Part shown: one piece after another, positions 43,749 through 49,422 of the stretch
Numbering within the stretch: position 1 is the first letter of the stretch
How the letters are laid out: the number at the start of each line of letters is the position of its first letter
From: Natronorubrum sulfidifaciens JCM 14089
GTDB taxonomy: Archaea; Halobacteriota; Halobacteria; Halobacteriales; Natrialbaceae
Direction: 5' to 3'
NCBI RefSeq assembly: GCF_000337735.1
Contig: NZ_AOHX01000033.1
Span: forward strand, 1 to 49,422
DNA: 49,422 bases
Made by a program: the position numbers and the translations under genes
Notes under the pieces: model-generated
Database searches by the model: none
What the model was told of the DNA's origin: nothing
Seen by the model: only the letters and a program-made list of their open reading frames with translations

Positions 43749-44492
43749 CTAAGCCGCCTGCGCCTCGAGTTCGCGCTCGCTTTCTTCGCGGAGACGCTTC
43801 TCGGCGGCATCCCGATCGTCGGGATAGCCGATATCAGTCCGCCAGCCGTCGAGTCGGATCGCGTCGATGGTGCGGCCGGATTGGATCAACAGGTCGATCG
43901 CTTCGCTGATCTCGTACTCGCCGCGGTCGCTGGGCTGGACGAGGTGACAGGCGTGGAAGATCGCGGGCGTGAACGTGTAGAAGCCGGTCATGACGAGATT
44001 GGACGGTGGCTCGTCGGGCTTTTCGATCACGTCGGTGATCTCGCCGTACTTGTTGGTGTCACAGACGCCGTAGCGGGAGGCTTCCTCCCAGGGAACCTCC
44101 TCGACGAGGAAGGCGGCGTCGGCGCGCTCTTCTTGTTGTCGGTTGACGACGTCACTGAGGTTCGCACTGAAGATGTTGTCGCCCAGAATCAGCATGAAGT
44201 CGTCGTCGACGTGTTCCTCGACGGTGAGCAGGGCGTGGGCCAGCCCGTTTTGCTCGCGCTGGTGCGTGTAGGTGATTGGCACCCCCTGGAACTCGTCGCC
44301 GTAGTGTTCAATGATCCGCTCTTTCTCGTAGCCGACGACAACGAGGAGTTCCTCAGCCCCGAGGTCGATGACCTGTTCGAAGCAGTGGGTCAGAATGGGT
44401 TTGTCGTCGACTTCTACCATCCCCTTCGGTTTGTCCTCGGTCAACGGTCGCAGCCGGGTCCCCTCGCCGGCCGCGAGTACGACAGCTTGCAT
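43749..44492 (-). CDS. Sugar-phosphate nucleotidyltransferase (AglF/RmlA-like)
   Basis: 247 residues from ATG at 44492 (MQAVVLAAGEGTRLRPLTED). KPKGMVEVDDKPILTHCFEQ, 'ILGDNIFSANLSDV' with the Mg aspartate, VTGFYTFTPAIF-like core and 'WRTDIGYPDDRDAAEKRL' match glucose-1-phosphate thymidylyl/uridylyltransferases. Haloferax AglF of N-glycosylation is similar. It makes a nucleotide sugar for surface glycans (inferred from the sugar transferase and epimerase downstream). GTATTTAG 28 nt upstream confirms this ATG. Confidence 0.87.
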   Translation of the reverse strand: MQAVVLAAGEGTRLRPLTEDKPKGMVEVDDKPILTHCFEQVIDLGAEELLVVVGYEKERIIEHYGDEFQGVPITYTHQREQNGLAHALLTVEEHVDDDFMLILGDNIFSANLSDVVNRQQEERADAAFLVEEVPWEEASRYGVCDTNKYGEITDVIEKPDEPPSNLVMTGFYTFTPAIFHACHLVQPSDRGEYEISEAIDLLIQSGRTIDAIRLDGWRTDIGYPDDRDAAEKRLREESERELEAQAA

Positions 44493-44516
44493 ATCATACT
44501 CCGGGTGATTCAACCA

Positions 44517-44524
44517 CTAAATAC
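44517..44524 (-). promoter_or_regulatory. TATA box of the AglF-like gene
   Basis: GTATTTAG (minus strand), centred 28.5 nt upstream of the ATG at 44492. Confidence 0.6.
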
Positions 44525-44599
44525 TTTTTTGCTTACCAGTAGTTACTACTACGGTTTCTTTATTCAGTTCCGCGTTGAAACCATCAGTGAGGATTTTGT

Positions 44600-44621
44600 G
44601 TTTGTGTATGTATACACAAAC
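44600..44621. promoter_or_regulatory. Palindromic operator-like site before vapB
   Basis: GTTTGTGTA and TACACAAAC are perfect inverted arms around TGTA, ending 2 nt before the vapB ATG (44623). A TTTATT element at 44559-44564 would put the start of transcription near 44590, so the site lies in the early transcribed region. Antitoxins of this type repress their own operon by binding palindromes; function inferred. Confidence 0.6.
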
Positions 44622-44622
44622 T

Positions 44623-44901
44623 ATGGGGACGAAAACCATCGGCATCCGAGATGACGTATACGAGCGGCTGAAAGCTCGAAAACGAGAGGATGAGAGCTTT
44701 ACGGACCTTATGAACCGCATGCTGGATGATACGACTGTCGATTGGCGTGAGGGATTCGGAACACTCTCCGAAGGAGACGCCGACGAACTCGAGCGAATCG
44801 TTGCGGACTCCCGTGACCAAACAAGTGACGGGCTTTCCGCACGGCAACGAGAGGCTCTTGATGAGTTCGCGGATATCGAGGCAGACGATGAAACTGCTTG
44901 A
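44623..44901 (+). CDS. vapB: VapB-type antitoxin
   Basis: 92 residues from ATG 44623 (MGTKTIGIRDDVYERLKARK), a ribbon-helix-helix/AbrB-type antitoxin of the COG1753 group: 'TIGIRDDVYERLKARKREDE', then 'SFTDLMNRMLDDTTVD'. The acidic C-terminus would wrap the PIN toxin. ATG 44608 would start inside the palindrome and is less likely. The vapC start overlaps its end by 14 nt. Confidence 0.85.
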   Translation: MGTKTIGIRDDVYERLKARKREDESFTDLMNRMLDDTTVDWREGFGTLSEGDADELERIVADSRDQTSDGLSARQREALDEFADIEADDETA

Positions 44902-45289
44902 TACGACGTTCCTCATCCATTACTGGGCGGGACGGGAAGCGGTTGCAGACTATCTCGAAACGCACGACGAAGCGGAGTTTGTAACGACGACACTGAACAT
45001 CAAAGAAATCGCCGTCGGAAGGGAGATTCAGGGGAAACTTGACCCAGTTGAGATTCAGTCACACTTCGAGTGGATGACCATCCTCCCGTTTCAGGTGGAA
45101 CACGCCTTTATTGCTGGCGAGTTAGAATCGGAATTTCACCGGGATGAAACTGTGAATCAGGACAAGATAAACTCCCTCTCTGGAGATTTATTGATTGCCG
45201 CCGTTGCGAAAGAGACAGGCGCGACAGTTGTCACGCAAAATACGGACGACTTCCAGCTATTCGATGGCGTATCCGTAGAGACCTATTAA
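44888..45289 (+). CDS. vapC: VapC-type PIN-domain toxin
   Basis: 133 residues from ATG 44888. PIN nuclease: first acidic residue in MKLLDTTFLIHYW (D5), then 'TLNIKEIAVGREI' (E), and 'SGDLLIAAVAKETGATVVTQ' with a later D in NTDDF. Such toxins cut RNA (often tRNA or rRNA) when the antitoxin decays. Overlap with vapB is the usual operon arrangement. AT-richer than the surrounding genes, suggesting transfer. Confidence 0.9.
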   Translation: MKLLDTTFLIHYWAGREAVADYLETHDEAEFVTTTLNIKEIAVGREIQGKLDPVEIQSHFEWMTILPFQVEHAFIAGELESEFHRDETVNQDKINSLSGDLLIAAVAKETGATVVTQNTDDFQLFDGVSVETY

Positions 45290-45335
45290 CATCTATCTCT
45301 GGTTGTGAACAACGATACCGTGCTCCTCTCTACTG

Positions 45336-45836
45336 TTACTGATCAGTTTCGGGTTTGGGTCGCGTTCGGTCTCGCAGCCAGACGAGGAGGGCCGCGAGTC
45401 CGGCGACGGCGAGGACGGCCGGATCAGCCGAGACGTACAGGCTCGGCGTCGGATGGCGATACCACGTGAGCGGATACAGCCACGCGCCGGCAGCCCCGTC
45501 GGCGTACACTTTGAGCCCGTCGACGAGCAGGTGCGAGAGCGCCCCCGCGAGCAACACGCCGAACGTCCGGCGGTGGTGTGTGTCGACGACCATCGCGCCG
45601 ACGACGGCCAGCAGGACGACGCCGCCGAGCGTGTGGACCGCGTTGAGATCGAACGGGACGCCGAGGGCGCTCTCGAGCGTCGCGTCGGTGACGAAAAGCC
45701 CGATTCGGTTGATGTCAGGGAGGAGGGCTCCGATCATCGCGATCGCCACCCACCGCTTCGTCAGCCACTCGTAGTGCCAGCTCGCGGCGGTCGCGAGGGC
45801 GTAGGCGATGAGAACGTGTGAGAGGAGTTCAGCCAT
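45336..45836 (-). CDS. YdjM-like (DUF457) membrane-bound metal-dependent hydrolase family
   Basis: 166 residues. MAELLSHVLIAYALATAASW, 'MIGALLPDINRIGL', 'VHTLGGVVLLAV' and GALSHLLVDGLKVYADGA carry the H, D-x-N, H and H-x3-D residues of the family; four helices. Members are predicted hydrolases; some bind LexA in bacteria. Function here unknown. It overlaps the next gene by 8 nt. Confidence 0.82.
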   Translation of the reverse strand: MAELLSHVLIAYALATAASWHYEWLTKRWVAIAMIGALLPDINRIGLFVTDATLESALGVPFDLNAVHTLGGVVLLAVVGAMVVDTHHRRTFGVLLAGALSHLLVDGLKVYADGAAGAWLYPLTWYRHPTPSLYVSADPAVLAVAGLAALLVWLRDRTRPKPETDQ

Positions 45837-46326
45837 CGTTCGTGGTGTCGGTCGGTCGTGGCTCGAGAGCGAGCGTGCGCGGGTCGATTCTCCAGTGACG
45901 GAACAGGTAGCCGATCGCGAGCAGGACGCCGACGACGGAGACGCCGAGTTTGTAGTACAGCGCGTGCGAGTCGGGGTTGACGACGACCACGTCGGCGGTC
46001 GTTACTGTTTGGTCCGCCTCGAGGACGCCGTACACCTGGACGGTCCCACCGGAGTCGACTGTCGTGTCAGGTGCATGGACCTCGAGGTCGGCTGCGGTTC
46101 GGTCGGCGGAGTCCGTGATGTGGACCTCGAGCGTGTCGCCGTCGACGGCCTGGACGTCGCCGATGAGGAGGACGCGCTCGCCCGCGTACGCGTCGTAGTC
46201 GTCTCGGAGCTGGTCGCCCGTCGGATGGGGCCAGTTGTCGTCGTAGGTCGCGCCGTAGTGGACACAGAGCCCGAGCAGGGCCGTAAGGGAGAGTGCGACG
46301 ATCGCGAGTCTAACGGCGAGACGCAT
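45829..46326 (-). CDS. Membrane protein with an OB-like extracytoplasmic domain
   Basis: 165 residues. Signal/anchor at about 7-24 (AIVALSLTALLGLCVHYG), then a beta-rich domain ('YAGERVLLIGDVQAVDGDTL', 'VQVYGVLEADQTVTTADVVV') of OB appearance, and a second helix at about 128-146 (YKLGVSVVGVLLAIGYLF). Overlaps the YdjM-like gene by 8 nt, so coexpressed. No known function. Confidence 0.65.
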   Translation of the reverse strand: MRLAVRLAIVALSLTALLGLCVHYGATYDDNWPHPTGDQLRDDYDAYAGERVLLIGDVQAVDGDTLEVHITDSADRTAADLEVHAPDTTVDSGGTVQVYGVLEADQTVTTADVVVVNPDSHALYYKLGVSVVGVLLAIGYLFRHWRIDPRTLALEPRPTDTTNDG

Positions 46327-46422
46327 TCGTCTCCCGCGTCTCGCGTCGGCGGTTTGGGTGTATCGATCCGCAACGGCTCGAGGGCGATCACGCCGATAGC
46401 GAAGAGAGACGGCTCACCAGCG

Positions 46423-46707
46423 TCACTCGCCGCTGTTTTTCGTCGCTCCGCTTCGCACAGCATCGCCGTGCTTTCGGGCAATCGGATCGGTTCCTTCGGT
46501 ACGTGGCGTCGTCTCCCCTCGCTCCGACGCCGTTTCCGCGACGAGTCGCTCCATCCGCTCGAGAATTTCGTCCGGGTCGTTTTCAGGGACGACGACTGCG
46601 TTCCCGTCTTCTTCGTGGACGGTCACCTCTGTCCCCGGCGTCATACCGAGTCGCTCTCGCACCTCCTTCGGGAGGACGATTCGCCCTTTTGAGTCCACCT
46701 TCACCAT
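46423..46707 (-). CDS. AbrB/MazE-type DNA-binding protein
   Basis: 94 residues from ATG 46707. VKVDSKGRIVLPKEVRERLG and 'MTPGTEVTVHEEDGNAVVVP' form the swapped-hairpin AbrB fold; a helix (PDEILERMERLVAET) and an acidic/basic tail follow. Usually an antitoxin or regulator. No PIN or MazF partner follows. Confidence 0.83.
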   Translation of the reverse strand: MVKVDSKGRIVLPKEVRERLGMTPGTEVTVHEEDGNAVVVPENDPDEILERMERLVAETASERGETTPRTEGTDPIARKHGDAVRSGATKNSGE

Positions 46708-46796
46708 ATTCACACTCTGTGCGGGAACGGACAGAATCGTTTCGGTCAGCACACTGATTTCAGCTCTCACTCTGAATGACAAACTCGGCCTCCAAA

Positions 46797-47084
46797 CTAC
46801 TGAGGCCCGCGACAGTGGCCGGTTTGTGTCGACGGGTTTCCGTCGCATTCGGTCGCGTTTTCTCGAGCAGCAGCACGCGACTTTCGTTTGATTTCGTCGA
46901 TCGGTTCGTCGTCGAACGCATCACCGACAGCATCACGCAGCCCTTCGATGGGGTCTTCCTCGAGCGGACGCAGTTCGACCCGATCGTCGAGTTCGATAAC
47001 GCGGTATCGATTACCGTGTTTCTCTCGGATCTCGTGGGGGATGACGATTCGACCTCGATCGTCGGCCTCCACCGTTTTACTCAT
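46797..47084 (-). CDS. AbrB-type antitoxin-like protein
   Basis: 95 residues from ATG 47084 (MSKTVEADDRGRIVIPHEIR). 'RYRVIELDDRVELRPLEEDP' and 'GLRDAVGDAFDDEPIDEIKR' are typical of haloarchaeal antitoxins that pair with PIN toxins. The tail 'ATECDGNPSTQTGHCRGPQ' looks unusual, and no PIN gene follows; perhaps eroded. GGTTTTACC at 47109-47117 lies 29 nt upstream. Confidence 0.82.
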   Translation of the reverse strand: MSKTVEADDRGRIVIPHEIREKHGNRYRVIELDDRVELRPLEEDPIEGLRDAVGDAFDDEPIDEIKRKSRAAARENATECDGNPSTQTGHCRGPQ

Positions 47085-47108
47085 TATCGTCTGTAGTACT
47101 GCGGGAAG

Positions 47109-47117
47109 GGTAAAACC
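47109..47117 (-). promoter_or_regulatory. Probable TATA box of the AbrB-type gene
   Basis: GGTTTTACC (minus strand), centred 29 nt upstream of ATG 47084. Confidence 0.5.
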
Positions 47118-47369
47118 CTCTTCCGACCGCTGATTCGGTCCCCGCAGCCGATCAGCACCTGGTGTCGTCTCCAGTTGAATCGGTGTGTTGATTTCGGCTC
47201 CAGGATCGACGCGCCTCGCTCGAGGCCGGTCTCAGGTGCGAGCGCGCGGATACGCAGTTTAAACGCACCCGGTGACGTTGTGTTTCGGTCCGTTGACCGC
47301 CCTTTCGGCGACGACACCGGCCACAACAGTTAAGATGACATTCGTAAACCGCCGTGACTCATCACAGTA

Positions 47370-47375
47370 TTTATA
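47370..47375 (+). promoter_or_regulatory. TATA box of the sugar transferase
   Basis: TTTATA, centred 28 nt before the ATG at 47401, and so decides this start over in-frame upstream ones at 47335 and 47272. Confidence 0.7.
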
Positions 47376-47400
47376 CGAATGCAGGGACCTCCCTCTGACG

Positions 47401-48855
47401 ATGGTTACTGGGTGGCGCTACCGGATCGGCAGCAGTCTCGGCGCGATCGTTCTCACCGCGTGTGCGGTGCTCGCCGCGAACCACCCCGCGACGCAGTCGG
47501 TGTTTACGGCTCACGTGCCGCTGTTCGATCGCCTCGAGCCGACCGTTCTCTCCGGGGCGTCGCTGTGGTGGGCGGTCCTGTTGAGCGTGCTCGCCGTCGC
47601 GGGCGCGCTGTTGCCGCTGTACAAACCGCAGCCGCGGCGGATCCTCGATACGGTCTTTCTGGCCCAGAAACGCGTGCTTGCGGGCGGGCTCGCGCTGGCC
47701 ACGCTCGGGTATTTCAAATGGTCACACCGGCTGCCACGGGCGACGCTCGTGATGACGTTCGGGTTCCTCTTCGTGGCGATCCCCGCGTGGTTCGTCTGGA
47801 TTCGCCGGCCCGCCGGGGGCTCCGAGCGAACGCTGCTCGTCGGCGACGACCTCGCCCAGCTCGAGCAGGTCGCGCCCGCCGTCGAGGGGCCGGTGGTCGG
47901 CTACCTCTGTCCCACGAGTGCACTGGTGCGGTCGTCGGGTCGGGTCGCCACCGACGGCGGCGTGGCAGTGGAGGCGAGCGGCTCCCAACCCCGTGACCTC
48001 GAGACCATTCTCGAGGACATCGAGACACACGGGCGACTCGGCGCGCTGGATCGCCTCGGCGGGCTCTCGCGACTCGAGGACGTCCTCCTCGAGTACGACA
48101 TCGACACCGTCGTGCTCGCGTTCGGGCGGGCCGACCGCGCGGAGTTTTTCGGCGCATTGGATGCCTGTCACGACCACGGCGTCAGCGCGACCGTCCACCG
48201 GGAGTACGCCGACAGCGTGCTGGTTGCGGATGGGGCCGTCGGCGAGTTGGTGGATGTGGATCTCGAGCCCTGGGACCCGCTGGATCACCTGTTCAAGCGG
48301 GTGTTCGACGTGGTGTTTGCGTCGGTTGGGTTGGTCGTCTTCGCGCCGCTGCTGGTGGTGATCGCCGCGGCGATCAAACTCGACAGTCCGGGGCCGGTGT
48401 TCTACAGCCAGGACCGCACCGCCGGCTTCGGCGAGACGTTTCCCGTCTACAAGTTCCGATCGATGCTCCCGGAAAGCGAGGACGCAACCCCCGGCGAAGT
48501 AGACGATCGGATCACGCGTGTTGGTCGCGTGTTGCGCAAGACGCACCTCGACGAACTGCCACAGCTGTGGTCGATCTTCGTCGGCGACATGAGCGTCGTC
48601 GGGCCGCGAGCCGCCTGGACGGAAGAGGAAGTGTTGCTCGAGGAAGACGCCCCCGCGTGGCGCAAACGCTGGTTCGTGAAACCCGGCTTGACCGGGTTGG
48701 CGCAGATCAACGACGCGAAAAGTACCGATCCGAACCTGAAACTTCGCTACGACCTCGAGTACATCCGCAAGCAATCGCTGTGGTTCGATCTGCAGATCGT
48801 GATTCGGCAGGTGTGGACGGTGCTTGTGGACATTCTGGAGACGGTCCGTGGGTAG
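47401..48855 (+). CDS. Polyprenyl-phosphate hexose-1-phosphate transferase (WbaP-like)
   Basis: 484 residues. The first half has four or five helices (MVTGWRYRIGSSLGAIVLTA on) and a CoA-binding-like Rossmann domain (about 140-290: 'ERTLLVGDDLAQLEQVAPAV', 'LEYDIDTVVLAFGRADRAEF'). The catalytic half has RVFDVVFASVGLVVFAPLLV, FYSQDRTAGFGETFPVYKF, 'DELPQLWSIFVGDMSVVGPR' and PGLTGLAQINDAKS, the bacterial sugar transferase signature. It links a sugar-1-phosphate to a dolichyl/polyprenyl phosphate, first step of surface glycan assembly. It converges with the epimerase. Confidence 0.92.
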   Translation: MVTGWRYRIGSSLGAIVLTACAVLAANHPATQSVFTAHVPLFDRLEPTVLSGASLWWAVLLSVLAVAGALLPLYKPQPRRILDTVFLAQKRVLAGGLALATLGYFKWSHRLPRATLVMTFGFLFVAIPAWFVWIRRPAGGSERTLLVGDDLAQLEQVAPAVEGPVVGYLCPTSALVRSSGRVATDGGVAVEASGSQPRDLETILEDIETHGRLGALDRLGGLSRLEDVLLEYDIDTVVLAFGRADRAEFFGALDACHDHGVSATVHREYADSVLVADGAVGELVDVDLEPWDPLDHLFKRVFDVVFASVGLVVFAPLLVVIAAAIKLDSPGPVFYSQDRTAGFGETFPVYKFRSMLPESEDATPGEVDDRITRVGRVLRKTHLDELPQLWSIFVGDMSVVGPRAAWTEEEVLLEEDAPAWRKRWFVKPGLTGLAQINDAKSTDPNLKLRYDLEYIRKQSLWFDLQIVIRQVWTVLVDILETVRG

Positions 48856-48872
48856 TCGCTGAGGGTCGGATC

Positions 48873-49403
48873 TCAGGACTGACGGACGAGCGGCTCGTAC
48901 CACTCGCGGTTTTGCTCGTACCATTCGACGAACTTCGCGACGCCCTCGCGGATCGTGTGATCGGGAGCGTAGCCGAGCAACTCCTGTGCCTTCGTCGTCT
49001 CGGCGTGGGTGTGATCCGCGTCGGCGTCGTAGCGCTCGGCGTACTCGATCTCGAGGTCGGGTGCGAGCTGGTCGCGGATCTCTTCGGCGAGAGTCTTGAT
49101 CTGGATGTTGTCCGTCGAGCCGATGTTGACCGCCTCGCCGTCGGCGGCGTCGGTCTCGAGGAGTGTGCGGTTCGCCTCGATAACGTCCTCGATGTAGGTG
49201 AAATCGCGGGTCTGGGTGCCATCGCCGTAGACGACGGGCGGTTCGTCGTTGTAGCACCTGGAGACGAAATTCGAGATGGCCATGTTCGGGCGCATCCGCG
49301 GCCCGTAGACGGTGAAATACCGCAGTGAGACCGTCGGCAGGCCGTAGACCTCGTGGTAGGAACTGGCGTAGCGTTCGGCGGCGAGTTTGGAAGTTCCGTA
49401 CGG
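48873..49403 (-). CDS. NAD-dependent epimerase/dehydratase, 5' part missing
   Basis: 177 codons remain; the N-terminal Rossmann half is absent because the contig ends at the adapter. The visible start PYGTSKLAAERYASSY has the SDR catalytic Y-x-x-x-K, followed by LRYFTVYGPRMRPNMAISNF, YGDGTQTRDFTYIEDVIEAN, NIGSTDNIQIKTLAEEI and 'ELLGYAPDHTIREGVAKF'. Extended SDR of the UDP-glucose 4-epimerase / dTDP-glucose dehydratase group. Probably part of nucleotide-sugar synthesis with the adjacent sugar transferase. The apparent peptide MYKRQ before it is adapter. Confidence 0.9.
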   Translation of the reverse strand, partial: PYGTSKLAAERYASSYHEVYGLPTVSLRYFTVYGPRMRPNMAISNFVSRCYNDEPPVVYGDGTQTRDFTYIEDVIEANRTLLETDAADGEAVNIGSTDNIQIKTLAEEIRDQLAPDLEIEYAERYDADADHTHAETTKAQELLGYAPDHTIREGVAKFVEWYEQNREWYEPLVRQS

Positions 49404-49422
49404 CTGTCTCTTATACACATCT
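49404..49422 (-). other. Tn5/Nextera mosaic-end adapter remnant
   Basis: CTGTCTCTTATACACATCT is the exact reverse complement of the mosaic end at the other window edge. It is library sequence and ends the truncated epimerase. Confidence 0.97.

Larger units (their letters stand above)
47085..47400. other. 316-nt divergent intergenic region
   Basis: Contains promoters in both directions: GGTTTTACC at 47109-47117 (minus) and TTTATA at 47370-47375 (plus). No gene, repeat or RNA structure was recognised in the rest. Confidence 0.5.

Noticed and set aside
1-49422. A composite transposon bounded by 19-bp inverted repeats
   Set aside because: The repeats are the Nextera mosaic end; no transposase is inside.
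1-49422. tRNA, rRNA, CRISPR arrays and defence islands
   Set aside because: No GTTCGAATC-type T arm with an acceptor pair, no direct repeats with spacers, and no Cas, restriction or BREX-like genes were found by reading. VapBC is the only defence-type system.

Overview
The window is a 49.4-kb haloarchaeal (class Halobacteria) chromosomal contig. The DNA is GC-rich, the proteins are very acidic, lipoproteins carry twin-arginine signal peptides, a secreted protein ends in a PGF-CTERM anchor, and many starts have an archaeal TATA box 25-30 nt upstream (leaderless transcripts). Gene content (aIF-1A, DUF460 nuclease, DUF7118-like and HVO_0234-like proteins, PibD-type peptidase) fits Natrialbales-like haloarchaea, but the genus is a guess. 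Both ends carry the 19-bp Tn5/Nextera mosaic end, so the first and last genes are cut by library adapter, not by biology.

Layout. 0-7.5 kb: truncated membrane-anchored protein, small DUF2892 protein, RNase Z, class-V aminotransferase, an AT-richer patch with a frameshifted lipoprotein and an orphan membrane protein, then DUF460 nuclease, two small membrane proteins and aIF-1A. 7.6-15.3 kb: two tandem blue-copper lipoproteins, an MFS transporter, a DUF6517-like lipoprotein, the metY-metX methionine pair and two membrane proteins. 15.3-25.3 kb: serB, Usp, MscS channel, DMT exporter, serA, a lipoprotein, a methyltransferase, hisI and a DUF7118-like coiled coil. 25.3-32.2 kb: glmM, HVO_0234-like propeller, lipoprotein, prs, an H-NOX/V4R-like sensor lacking the usual haem histidine, and a PGF-CTERM metalloprotease. 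32.2-39.6 kb: ileS, two small membrane proteins sharing one CTAG as mutual stop, an 84-bp palindromic MITE that appears to supply the promoter of a uracil-DNA glycosylase, a GDPD phosphodiesterase, and a LicC-like/TagB-like pair suggesting a phospho-polyol surface polymer. 39.8-49.4 kb: HIT protein, PibD-like peptidase, a triplicated-repeat DUF4330 protein with its partner, then a surface-glycan area (AglF-like nucleotidyltransferase, polyprenyl-phosphate sugar transferase, truncated SDR epimerase) interspersed with VapBC and two AbrB-type antitoxin-like regulators.

How the parts fit. Much of the window is core metabolism: serine (SerA, SerB and a possible transaminase), methionine, histidine, PRPP and aminosugar phosphates. 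The rest builds or decorates the cell surface: lipoproteins, a sortase-type substrate, prepilin peptidase, nucleotide-sugar and lipid-linked sugar enzymes. I saw no tRNA, rRNA, CRISPR array or complete insertion sequence. The most interesting items are the H-NOX/V4R-like protein, the TagB/LicC-like cluster, the MITE-borne promoter and the DUF4330 triplication.
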